Origin: an uncultured Oscillospiraceae bacterium
GTDB lineage: Bacteria; Bacillota; Clostridia; Oscillospirales; Ruminococcaceae
Assembly: GCA_910578965.1 (NCBI GenBank)
Contig: CAJTSP010000097.1
Coordinates: 1 to 9,704, forward strand
Direction: 5' to 3'
Length of the DNA: 9,704 nt
The first letter of the stretch is position 1. Each line of letters opens with the position of its first letter. This document shows positions 1-5,346 of this stretch, piece by piece. Below the pieces are notes generated by a model, which did no database searches, was not told the DNA's origin, and saw nothing but the letters and a program-made list of their open reading frames with translations. The position numbers and the translations under genes are program-made.

Positions 1-342
1 CCCTATCACAGAGGGATAAGCGGCGTTTTTTTCAAAACTTCGCCTGTTTTCTTGTGCGAATTGCCAGTTTACAGCCGGCCGGGTTTTGATTTAAGGTGAA
101 TAAGAGCCCAAAAACCTGTTGGGGCCGGCTGCCGCCCGGGCCGGGCGTTACGCCGCAGGGCAGCGCCGCGGCGGCCGCGCCACACGGCAACGCCTAAGCC
201 AGGGCCCTGCCCCTCCCGCCGGGCCGCGGCCAAGCAAGACAGCCGGGCTCCCACCGGCCCGCCCGGGCCGGCCAGGCCAAAGGCGCCGGCTCCAGCCATT
301 ATATTAGGGATAAATTATCTTCTTAAAGGAGACCTCTGCAAT
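1..342. other. Gene-free leader, GC-rich and structured
   Basis: No convincing gene was found here. The first 60 bases are moderately AT-rich and include a run of seven T after GCGGCG (about 27-33), which could be the tail of a transcript entering from the left, but no clear stem precedes it. Bases about 120-295 are almost pure G and C. The two short open frames in that block (plus 119-307, minus 69-299) encode only Ala/Gly/Pro/Arg-rich sequence with no family features and no good ribosome binding site, so I treat them as chance. A 13-bp direct repeat, CCGCCCGGGCCGG, occurs at 132-144 and 259-271. An AT-rich stretch (298-320) with TATATT at 300-305 and the 11-bp palindrome GATAAATTATC at 309-319 lies just before the first gene and could hold a -10 element, but no matching -35 is evident. 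Confidence 0.6.
72..131 (+). repeat. Inverted repeat, possible leader RNA structure
   Basis: CAGCCGGCC (72-80) is perfectly complementary to GGCCGGCTG (123-131). Inside this pair GGTTTT (82-87) can pair with AAAACC (111-116), which extends the stem with an asymmetric internal loop. The downstream side is not followed by a T tract, so this is not a standard terminator. It may be a structured leader of the gene at 343 or simply a product of the high GC content. No riboswitch class was recognised. Confidence 0.35.
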
Positions 343-1233
343 ATGGAACAAGCCCTCATGACACTGCAAAAGCAGTACCGCCGGCTGCGCACCAGCGTAT
401 TTGGCTTCATCCCCCTTTTGGCTTTGGCGATTGCCTGCGCCTTTTTTGACCGCCGCCTAACCATGGCCCTGCTGGCCGCGGCTGTGGCTTACCAGTTGCT
501 TTGGCTGCGCCCCTTGCAAAACCGGTATACGGCCGCGGCGGCCCGCGCCAACCTGCTGCAGACGGTAGGCAAACGGCTGGGCGCCGATGCCCTGTCTGAA
601 AAGAGCGGCGGCGGGCTGGCCGAAGCCGACATTGCCGCCGCCGAGCTGATCCCCCACGACTCGGGACCGGGCGGCTGCCTGCTGCGCCAGGGCATCCAGG
701 GCAGGCTGGGAGGCTACGAGGCTACCGTATGCGATGCTACCTTTGGAGAGAGCTTCCGGCTGGTAAAAAATGGCAAGCGCCGGGTACACTTTACCTCCGG
801 CTGCTGGGTACGCATCACCCTGCCCGAGGACACCGGCGCCGATTGGCGGCTTTTGCACAAGGACGCCCTGCCCACCCCCATCCGGCAGGAGTTTTACGCC
901 GCCCGTCCCCTGCTGGACCCAGCCGACCCGCCTGCGGGCTGCCCGGAAAGCTTTCTTTATTATAAGGGGCTCGGCCCTGCGCCCGGCTCGCGCACCCTGG
1001 CCCAACTGGCAAAGCTGAGCGGCTACACCCCCGGCCAGGCTGCCCTTTCGCTCAAAGGCCAAACCTTGAGCATATTTATCCGGGGGCGGTTTGTAAGCCG
1101 CGCGGTCTCGCTCAAGGGTGCGCCTACGGCCGAGTTCCTCCGCTTTGACCCATTGCCCGAGCTGGACTATCTGCAAAAGCTTGCCGGCGCAATACTGCTG
1201 GACCTGCAAAGGGGCAAGCCCTCGAATATATGA
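343..1233 (+). CDS. DUF3137-like membrane protein of unknown function
   Basis: This 296-residue protein has a basic N-terminus, two closely spaced hydrophobic segments (about residues 19-35 and 39-55) that probably form a membrane hairpin, and a long soluble C-terminal part likely on the cytoplasmic side. The arrangement, with a stretch around residues 117-165 containing a GxxxGY-E start, a charged KNGKRR turn and a following hydrophobic strand (VRITLP), resembles the DUF3137 family of clostridial and other bacterial proteins. That assignment is by resemblance only and no function is known. The start at 343 is supported by AAAGGAGA at 325-332, although the 11-base gap from GGAG is slightly long; an in-frame ATG five codons later (358) is possible. 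It is separated from the next gene by 224 bases with its own promoter candidate, so it is probably not part of the sugar-acid cluster. The long minus-strand open frame opposite it is a shadow. Confidence 0.7.
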   Translation: MEQALMTLQKQYRRLRTSVFGFIPLLALAIACAFFDRRLTMALLAAAVAYQLLWLRPLQNRYTAAAARANLLQTVGKRLGADALSEKSGGGLAEADIAAAELIPHDSGPGGCLLRQGIQGRLGGYEATVCDATFGESFRLVKNGKRRVHFTSGCWVRITLPEDTGADWRLLHKDALPTPIRQEFYAARPLLDPADPPAGCPESFLYYKGLGPAPGSRTLAQLAKLSGYTPGQAALSLKGQTLSIFIRGRFVSRAVSLKGAPTAEFLRFDPLPELDYLQKLAGAILLDLQRGKPSNI

Positions 1234-1270
1234 AATGTTAGTTTCGTTTTATTGCAAAATTATTTCATAT
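1228..1270. repeat. AT-rich 9-bp inverted repeat
   Basis: ATATGAAAT (1228-1236, overlapping the TGA stop of the preceding gene) is the exact reverse complement of ATTTCATAT (1262-1270), with 25 bases between. A second nested pair, TTTCG (1242-1246) and CGAAA (1273-1277), lies in the same stretch. The segment is markedly AT-rich compared with its flanks. It could be a regulator binding site upstream of the sugar-acid genes or a weak hairpin at the end of the preceding gene. Confidence 0.3.
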
Positions 1271-1296
1271 TACGAAAAATACATATTCCAACCAAA

Positions 1297-1344
1297 AAAC
1301 GCCCGGACGCTTCATGATTTTGCCTATTGTGAAGCCGGGCGTTT
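1297..1344. terminator. Strong hairpin, terminator-like on minus strand
   Basis: AAACGCCCGG (1297-1306) pairs perfectly with CCGGGCGTTT (1335-1344). The stem continues as CTTCA (1310-1314) with TGAAG (1330-1334) after a three-base bulge (1307-1309), giving 15 base pairs around a 15-base loop. Read on the minus strand, the stem ends in TTTTTT (complement of 1294-1299), as in an intrinsic terminator; on the plus strand only TTT then CCC follows. No minus-strand gene ends here, so its role may be weak termination of the upstream plus-strand gene or an operator. The right arm overlaps the -35 and spacer of the promoter candidate at 1327-1355. Confidence 0.5.
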
Positions 1345-1355
1345 CCCGGTATATT
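1327..1355 (+). promoter_or_regulatory. Candidate sigma-70/sigma-A promoter of glucarate cluster
   Basis: TTGTGA (1327-1332) and TATATT (1350-1355) are separated by exactly 17 bases, a good match to the housekeeping consensus. Transcription would begin near 1361-1363, leaving a leader of about 96 bases before the start codon at 1458. The -35 box and spacer coincide with the right arm of the inverted repeat at 1297-1344, so a repressor bound there could block the promoter. Confidence 0.5.
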
Positions 1356-1406
1356 CAAAAGTACAAAAGCTGTGCCGGTGTTTTTCGGTCCCTTCCGCCC
1401 CGGCTT

Positions 1407-1432
1407 GCTGCCTGTGCCCGCACACAGGCGGC
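1407..1432 (+). promoter_or_regulatory. Leader hairpin before the first catabolic gene
   Basis: GCCTGTG (1410-1416) pairs with CACAGGC (1423-1429) around a six-base loop; GCT before and GGC after extend it to ten pairs with one G-T pair. It ends about ten bases before the ribosome binding site (1443-1449). It may stabilise the leader or modulate translation; it has no following T tract, so it is not a terminator. Confidence 0.3.
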
Positions 1433-1457
1433 CCACTATTTCAAGGAGGCCTTTCCC

Positions 1458-2375
1458 ATGTACAAACCCTATGGCGTTATCCCCCCTATCATTACCCCCT
1501 TTGACAAGGACGGTCGGGTAGACTATTCCGCCCTTGCAAAAATGGCCGTCCAGCTGGTGGACAACGGCGTCCACGGCCTGTTTCCACTGGGAACCACCGG
1601 TGAGTTTTATGCGGTTGGCGACGAAGAATTTGTAAAAATCCTTGAGACGGTGCGCGATGCCGTGGCCGGCAAGACCAACCGCTACGGCAAACCGATCCAG
1701 CTAATTGCCGGCTGCTCCCACATTACCACCCGCGAGGTATGCCGCCTCATTAAGCTGGTGGAGGGTGTGGGCGGCTACGACGCCGTCAGCGTACTGACAC
1801 CGATGTTTGTGAGCCAGACTCAGGACGAGCTGTACAGCTACTACAAGACAATCGCTGATTCCACCACCATGCCGGTGATCATGTACAACAACAAGCCCAA
1901 AACCAATGTAACCATTGCCCCGCCCACCGCCGCCCGCCTTGCCAAGGACTGCGGCAACATCATTGGCGTAAAGGATTCCACCGGAGACATGACCAACACC
2001 GAGGAGTACCTGCGCCTCACCGCCCCCTACCGCGACCATTTCAACGTGATGATGGGTCGCGATACCTTGATCTACGCCGCCTTGCATTACGGCTGTTCGG
2101 GCGCGGTGGCCAGTTGCGCCAACGTAGCGCCCCGGATTGTAGCCGATATTTACGACAAGTTTGTGGACGGCGACTGGAAGGGCGCCCTAGACGCCCAGTT
2201 CCGGCTGGCGCCGCTGCGCATCGCCTGCAATATGGGCACCTTCCCCGAGGTTATCAAGGAGGGGCTGACCCTGCAGGGCATCCCGGTGGGCAAATGTCTT
2301 GACCCCATTGGCGAGTTGACCGCCGACGAAAAAGATAAGCTGCGCCAGGTCCTGGCGGACATGAAGCTGATCTGA
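1458..2375 (+). CDS. DHDPS/NAL superfamily aldolase or dehydratase, probably acting on 5-keto-4-deoxyglucarate
   Basis: The 305-residue protein has the usual length and motif order of the dihydrodipicolinate synthase/N-acetylneuraminate lyase superfamily of class I (Schiff-base) TIM-barrel lyases. Visible are the N-terminal PPIITPF segment (9-15), the substrate-binding loop GTTGEF (45-50), the barrel tyrosine Y143 in IMYNN, and the Schiff-base lysine K172 in GVKDSTGD (170-177). The start is at 1458, not the earlier in-frame ATG at 1314, because AAGGAGG (1443-1449) sits eight bases before it and the family begins there. Next to gudD it most likely uses the GudD product 5-dehydro-4-deoxy-D-glucarate. 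It could be a dehydratase/decarboxylase giving 2,5-dioxopentanoate (KdgD type) or an aldolase giving pyruvate and tartronate semialdehyde. It lacks the GGTGEF loop I associate with KdgD, and the nearby glycerate kinase favours the aldolase route. At the position of the DapA carboxylate-binding arginine (YNxPxRT) it reads YNNKPKT, with lysine K148. True lysine-pathway DapA is less likely from context. Confidence 0.87.
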   Translation: MYKPYGVIPPIITPFDKDGRVDYSALAKMAVQLVDNGVHGLFPLGTTGEFYAVGDEEFVKILETVRDAVAGKTNRYGKPIQLIAGCSHITTREVCRLIKLVEGVGGYDAVSVLTPMFVSQTQDELYSYYKTIADSTTMPVIMYNNKPKTNVTIAPPTAARLAKDCGNIIGVKDSTGDMTNTEEYLRLTAPYRDHFNVMMGRDTLIYAALHYGCSGAVASCANVAPRIVADIYDKFVDGDWKGALDAQFRLAPLRIACNMGTFPEVIKEGLTLQGIPVGKCLDPIGELTADEKDKLRQVLADMKLI

Positions 2376-2389
2376 CAAGGCTTTGGCCC

Positions 2390-2422
2390 GGCCTGCAAAA
2401 AGTTTTTTCGGCAGGGCCTTTT
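2390..2422 (+). terminator. Imperfect intercistronic hairpin
   Basis: GGCCTGC (2390-2396) can pair with GCAGGGCC (2411-2418) with one bulged base, and TTTT follows at 2419-2422. It lies 15 bases after the stop of the DHDPS-family gene and ahead of the gudD ribosome binding site TAAGGAG (2445-2451). The loop itself has opposed A and T runs. It is weaker than the other hairpins here and may allow read-through or act in mRNA processing rather than end transcription. Confidence 0.3.
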
Positions 2423-2462
2423 CGCGGCAGACAAAAAATGATCGTAAGGAGCGCTGAATATC

Positions 2463-3800
2463 ATGAACATTCCTACCGTTGCCAAAATGGAGGTCATCCC
2501 GGTTGCCGGGCACGACTGCATGGAGCTGAACCTTTCGGGCGCGCACGCCCCCTATTTTACCCGAAACATCGTTATTTTGACCGATTCCAACGGCGTCGAG
2601 GGCGTGGGCGAGGTGCCCGGCGGCGAAAAGATCACCAAGGCGCTTGAGGATATCAAGCCCCTGGTAGAGGGCACCCGTATTGTAGACTATAAGGCCACTA
2701 TGAACAAAGTTCGCGCCTGGCTTTCGGCCAACATCAAGGATGATGTGCGCGGCCTGCAAACCTTTGATCTGCGGGTAGGCGTACATGTTGTAACCGCCAT
2801 TGAGGCCCCCCTGCTGGACCTGGTGGGCAAGTTTTTGGATGTGCCGGCGGCCGCTCTGATGGGCGACGGCATCCAGCGCGAGAAGGTACAGTTTTTGAGC
2901 TACCTGTTCTATGTGGGCGACCGCAAAAAGACCGACCTTGAGTACGAGGAGGAGCCGGACGCCGAGTGCGACTGGTACCGCCTGCGCCACGAGGAGGCCA
3001 TGACCCCCGAAGCCATTGTGGCCCTGGCCAAGGCCACCCACGAGAAATACGGCTTTGTGGACTTCAAGCTCAAGGGCGGCGTACTGCCTCCCAAGGAGGA
3101 GGTCAAGGCCGTGACCGCCATCAAGGAGGCCTTCCCGGACGCGCGGGTCGACCTGGACCCCAACGGCTGCTGGAGCCTCAAGGAGGCGCTGGAGGTAGCG
3201 CCCGACCTCAAAAAGGTACTGGCCTACTGCGAGGACCCCTGCGGCGCCGAGAACGGCTACTCCGGCCGCGAGGTGATGGCCGAGTTCAAGCGGGAGAGCG
3301 GCATGCCCACCGCCACCAACATGATCAACACCGACTGGCGGCAGATGTACCACAGCATCATGCAGCGCAGCGTGGACATCCCCCTGGCCGACCCCCATTT
3401 CTGGACGATGGAGGGCTCGGTGCGGGTAGGCCAGCTTTGCAACGACTTTGGCATGATGTGGGGCTGCCACTCCAACAACCATTTTGACATCTCGCTGGCA
3501 ATGGTAGTGCAGTGTGCGGCTGCCATCCCGGGCAAGATGAACGGCATCGATACCCATTGGATCTGGCAGGAGGGCCGCGAGCGGCTGACCAAGGAGCCGA
3601 TGCAGATCGTGGGCGGCTGCATCGAGCTGCCCAAAAAGGGCGGCCTTGGCATCGAGGTGGACCGCGAGCAGGTGATGAAGGCCCACCGGCTGTACATGGA
3701 CAAGTGCTACGGCAAGGGCGCCCGCAACGACGCGGTGGGCATGCAGTACCTCATCCCGGGCTGGACGTTTGACAACAAGAAGCCCTGCATGGTAAGATAA
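2463..3800 (+). CDS. gudD: D-glucarate dehydratase (enolase superfamily)
   Basis: This 445-residue protein matches E. coli GudD (446 residues) along its whole length, as I recall that sequence, including the identical C-terminal segment MQYLIPGWTFDN followed by PCMVR. It dehydrates D-glucarate (and usually L-idarate) to 5-dehydro-4-deoxy-D-glucarate in the cytoplasm with Mg2+. All enolase-superfamily catalytic positions are present: the general base lysine K204 in FKLKGG (201-206), metal ligands D232 (LDPNG), E257 (CEDPCGAE) and the N286 region (TATNM), D310, the base H336 in the GCHSNNH segment (334-340), and D363 in IDTHW. The N-terminal capping domain holds VIPVAGHD and NLSGAHAPYFTRNIV. 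The start is ATG 2463 with TAAGGAG at 2445-2451 (gap 11). It follows the DHDPS-family gene by 87 bases, so the two are probably co-transcribed. No frameshift or missing residue is seen. The 656-codon open frame on the opposite strand is a codon-bias shadow. Confidence 0.97.
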   Translation: MNIPTVAKMEVIPVAGHDCMELNLSGAHAPYFTRNIVILTDSNGVEGVGEVPGGEKITKALEDIKPLVEGTRIVDYKATMNKVRAWLSANIKDDVRGLQTFDLRVGVHVVTAIEAPLLDLVGKFLDVPAAALMGDGIQREKVQFLSYLFYVGDRKKTDLEYEEEPDAECDWYRLRHEEAMTPEAIVALAKATHEKYGFVDFKLKGGVLPPKEEVKAVTAIKEAFPDARVDLDPNGCWSLKEALEVAPDLKKVLAYCEDPCGAENGYSGREVMAEFKRESGMPTATNMINTDWRQMYHSIMQRSVDIPLADPHFWTMEGSVRVGQLCNDFGMMWGCHSNNHFDISLAMVVQCAAAIPGKMNGIDTHWIWQEGRERLTKEPMQIVGGCIELPKKGGLGIEVDREQVMKAHRLYMDKCYGKGARNDAVGMQYLIPGWTFDNKKPCMVR

Positions 3801-3843
3801 AACTGAACAGAGCGGCCGGCAAAGGCCGTGTGTCCCGCCAAAG

Positions 3844-3878
3844 ACCGGCAGGCAGGCCAACCTGCCCGCCGGTTTTTT
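3844..3878 (+). terminator. Rho-independent terminator or attenuator after gudD
   Basis: ACCGGCAGGCAGG (3844-3856) pairs with CCTGCCCGCCGGT (3861-3873) around a CCAA loop, giving 12 pairs and one A-C mismatch, and a run of six T follows (3873-3878). It lies 43 bases after the gudD stop and 67 bases before the glycerate kinase start. It should end most gudD transcripts and lower kinase expression unless there is read-through or an unseen promoter. Confidence 0.8.
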
Positions 3879-3945
3879 GGCAGTAAAAAACGATCTGCGG
3901 GGCGGTGGTTCCCCTGCCTGCCCCCGCGGGAAAGGATGCGGTGCT

Positions 3946-5181
3946 ATGAACAAATCCCTACGCAAGGATGCAGACCAGATTGTGGCGGCCAGCATCAGGG
4001 CGGTCCTGCCGGACGAGGCTGTGCAGCGCGCGCTCAAGAGCTTTGTGCCCCGGGGCGGGCGCACCCTGCTGGTGGCGGCCGGCAAGGCGGCCTGGCAGAT
4101 GGCAAACGCTGCAGTGGCCGCGCTGGGCAGGGTGGACGGCGGCGTGGTGGTAACCAAGTACGACCATGTAAAAGGCGAAATTCTCGGCGTCGACTGTTAC
4201 GAAGCCGGGCACCCGGTGCCGGATGAGAACAGCTTTTCCGCCACCGGCAAGGCATTGGAGCTGGTAAGCGGGCTTTCGGCCGAGGATACGGTGCTGTTTT
4301 TACTCTCCGGCGGCGGCAGCGCCCTCTTTGAGCAGCCACTGATCCCCGGCGAGGAACTGCAGGACGTTACCCGCCAGCTACTGGCCTGCGGGGCGGATAT
4401 TGTGGAAATGAACACCATCCGCAAACGGCTGTCCCGGGTAAAGGGCGGGCGGTTTGCCGAGGTGTGCGCCCCGGCGCAGGTCTTTTCGATTGTGCTGAGC
4501 GACATTTTGGGCGACCCGCTGGACATGATCGCCTCCGGCCCCGCCTACCCCGACTCCTCTACCTGCGCGCAGGCTCTTGCCATTGTAAAAAAATACGGGC
4601 TGAAATTTTCGCCCCAGGCGATGGAGCTGCTGGGCCAGGAGACCCCCAAATCCCTCTCCAACGTGACCACCCAGATCACCGGCAGCGTGCGGGAGCTCTG
4701 CACCGCCGCCGCAGCAGAGTGCCGTGCCCTGGGGTATGAGCCTATCCTGCTTACCGACCGGCTTAGCTGCGAGGCCCGGGAGGCCGGCAGCATGCTGGCC
4801 AGCATCCTGCGCACCCACCAGGCCGACGGCCGCCGCCTTGCCTACATTGCGGGCGGCGAAACAGTGGTACATCTGACCGGCAAGGGCCTGGGCGGCCGCA
4901 ACCAGGAGCTGGCCCTGGCCGCCGCCCCCGGCATTGCAGGGATGGAGGGCGCCGCCGTGTTCAGCGTTGGGTCGGACGGCACCGACGGCCCCACCGACGC
5001 CGCAGGCGGCTATGCCGACGGCAAAACCGCCGCCGCCCTGGCCGCCGCCGGGCTGGATGCCTTTGCGGTTCTGCGCGAAAACGACGCCTATCATGCCCTT
5101 GGCAAGGTGGGCGGGCTGATTACCACCGGCCCCACCGGCACCAATGTCAATGATGTGGCGGTGGCCCTGCTGCGCGGCTGA
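3946..5181 (+). CDS. Type 2 glycerate kinase (MOFRL family, glycerate 2-kinase)
   Basis: The 411-residue protein is a GckA/TtuD-type glycerate kinase, which phosphorylates D-glycerate with ATP, usually at the 2-position to 2-phosphoglycerate that enters lower glycolysis. The N-terminal GK domain shows LLVAAGKAAWQMA (41-53), EAGHPVPDE (86-94), the nucleotide loop SGGGSALFE (121-129), NTIRKRLSRVKGGR (156-169) and LSDILGDPLDMIASGP (184-199). The C-terminal MOFRL domain shows AGGETVV (302-308), GKGLGGRNQELAL (312-324), GSDGTDGPTDAAGG (342-355) and TGPTGTNVND (394-403). The start at 3946 is chosen because AAAGGA at 3931-3936 lies nine bases upstream and family members begin near here; an in-frame ATG at 3877 would add 23 atypical residues across the terminator tail. 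The gene follows gudD by 145 bases, separated by a terminator-like hairpin. Its presence suggests glycerate is produced by the pathway, which would need a tartronate semialdehyde reductase not found in this window. It is unrelated to the GarK/GlxK type 1 kinases. Confidence 0.94.
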   Translation: MNKSLRKDADQIVAASIRAVLPDEAVQRALKSFVPRGGRTLLVAAGKAAWQMANAAVAALGRVDGGVVVTKYDHVKGEILGVDCYEAGHPVPDENSFSATGKALELVSGLSAEDTVLFLLSGGGSALFEQPLIPGEELQDVTRQLLACGADIVEMNTIRKRLSRVKGGRFAEVCAPAQVFSIVLSDILGDPLDMIASGPAYPDSSTCAQALAIVKKYGLKFSPQAMELLGQETPKSLSNVTTQITGSVRELCTAAAAECRALGYEPILLTDRLSCEAREAGSMLASILRTHQADGRRLAYIAGGETVVHLTGKGLGGRNQELALAAAPGIAGMEGAAVFSVGSDGTDGPTDAAGGYADGKTAAALAAAGLDAFAVLRENDAYHALGKVGGLITTGPTGTNVNDVAVALLRG

Positions 5182-5211
5182 GCAAAAGGCCGGCTTTAAC
5201 CAAACACCCAA

Positions 5212-5250
5212 AACGGCCCCGCCGGTATAGCCGGCGGGGCCGTTCCCTTT
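5212..5250 (+). terminator. Rho-independent terminator after glycerate kinase
   Basis: AACGGCCCCGCCGG (5212-5225) and CCGGCGGGGCCGTT (5231-5244) form a perfect 14-bp stem with a five-base loop, followed by CCCTTTT. It lies 30 bases after the kinase stop and before the convergent minus-strand operon. On the minus strand the stem is followed by a poorer T-containing tail, so it may also help stop transcripts coming from the right. Confidence 0.9.
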
Positions 5251-5251
5251 T

Positions 5252-5309
5252 GCCTGCTGCCATGGGGCAGGCCCGCACACCCTGGCACATCCAGGCGGGC
5301 AATGCCCGC
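5252..5309. repeat. Cluster of short hairpins between convergent operons
   Basis: Three further small inverted repeats follow the main terminator: GCCTGC (5252-5257) with GCAGGC (5267-5272), CCTGG (5281-5285) with CCAGG (5291-5295), and GCGGGC (5295-5300) with GCCCGC (5304-5309). The last is followed by GGTTTT on the plus strand. None has a clear T tract on the minus strand. They probably add to transcriptional insulation between the two facing operons; a repetitive-element origin cannot be judged from one copy. Confidence 0.35.
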
Positions 5310-5346
5310 ACGGTTTTATGGCCCATCGGCTTTAAGTAGGCTTTTT

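Noticed and set aside
1..40. Terminator of an upstream gene at the left edge
   Set aside because: A T run follows GCGGCG, but only a four-base CCCT/AGGG pairing is visible before it, too weak to call, and the sequence to the left is missing.
119..307. Short GC-rich open frames in the left leader (plus 119-307, minus 69-299)
   Set aside because: The products are low-complexity Ala/Gly/Pro/Arg sequence, no start signal is convincing, and the stretch is almost pure G and C, where stop codons are rare by chance.
457..1209. 250-codon minus-strand open frame opposite the first gene
   Set aside because: The plus-strand protein has two plausible membrane helices and a ribosome binding site; the antisense product is Gly/Gln/Ala-rich with no recognisable domain.
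1314..1457. Upstream ATG 1314 as the start of the DHDPS-family gene
   Set aside because: It would begin inside the inverted repeat upstream of the promoter candidate and add 48 residues not typical of the family; AAGGAGG directly precedes ATG 1458.
1458..2375. Naming the DHDPS-family gene dapA or kdgD
   Set aside because: Its place next to gudD argues against dapA, and the GTTGEF loop plus the glycerate kinase neighbour argue against a confident kdgD call, so no symbol is given.
3877..3945. Upstream ATG 3877 as the start of the glycerate kinase
   Set aside because: It begins in the T tail of the terminator and adds a Gly/Pro-rich leader atypical of the family; ATG 3946 has AAAGGA at a suitable distance.
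2187..4157. 656-codon open frame on the minus strand opposite gudD
   Set aside because: It lies antisense to an unmistakable glucarate dehydratase and runs across neighbouring gene boundaries. Its His/Gly/Ala/Leu-rich translation has no family features; GC-rich codon bias explains the lack of stops.
4378..5280. 300-codon minus-strand open frame opposite the glycerate kinase
   Set aside because: It is a Gly/Ala-rich shadow of the kinase and would run through the strong terminator at 5212-5244.
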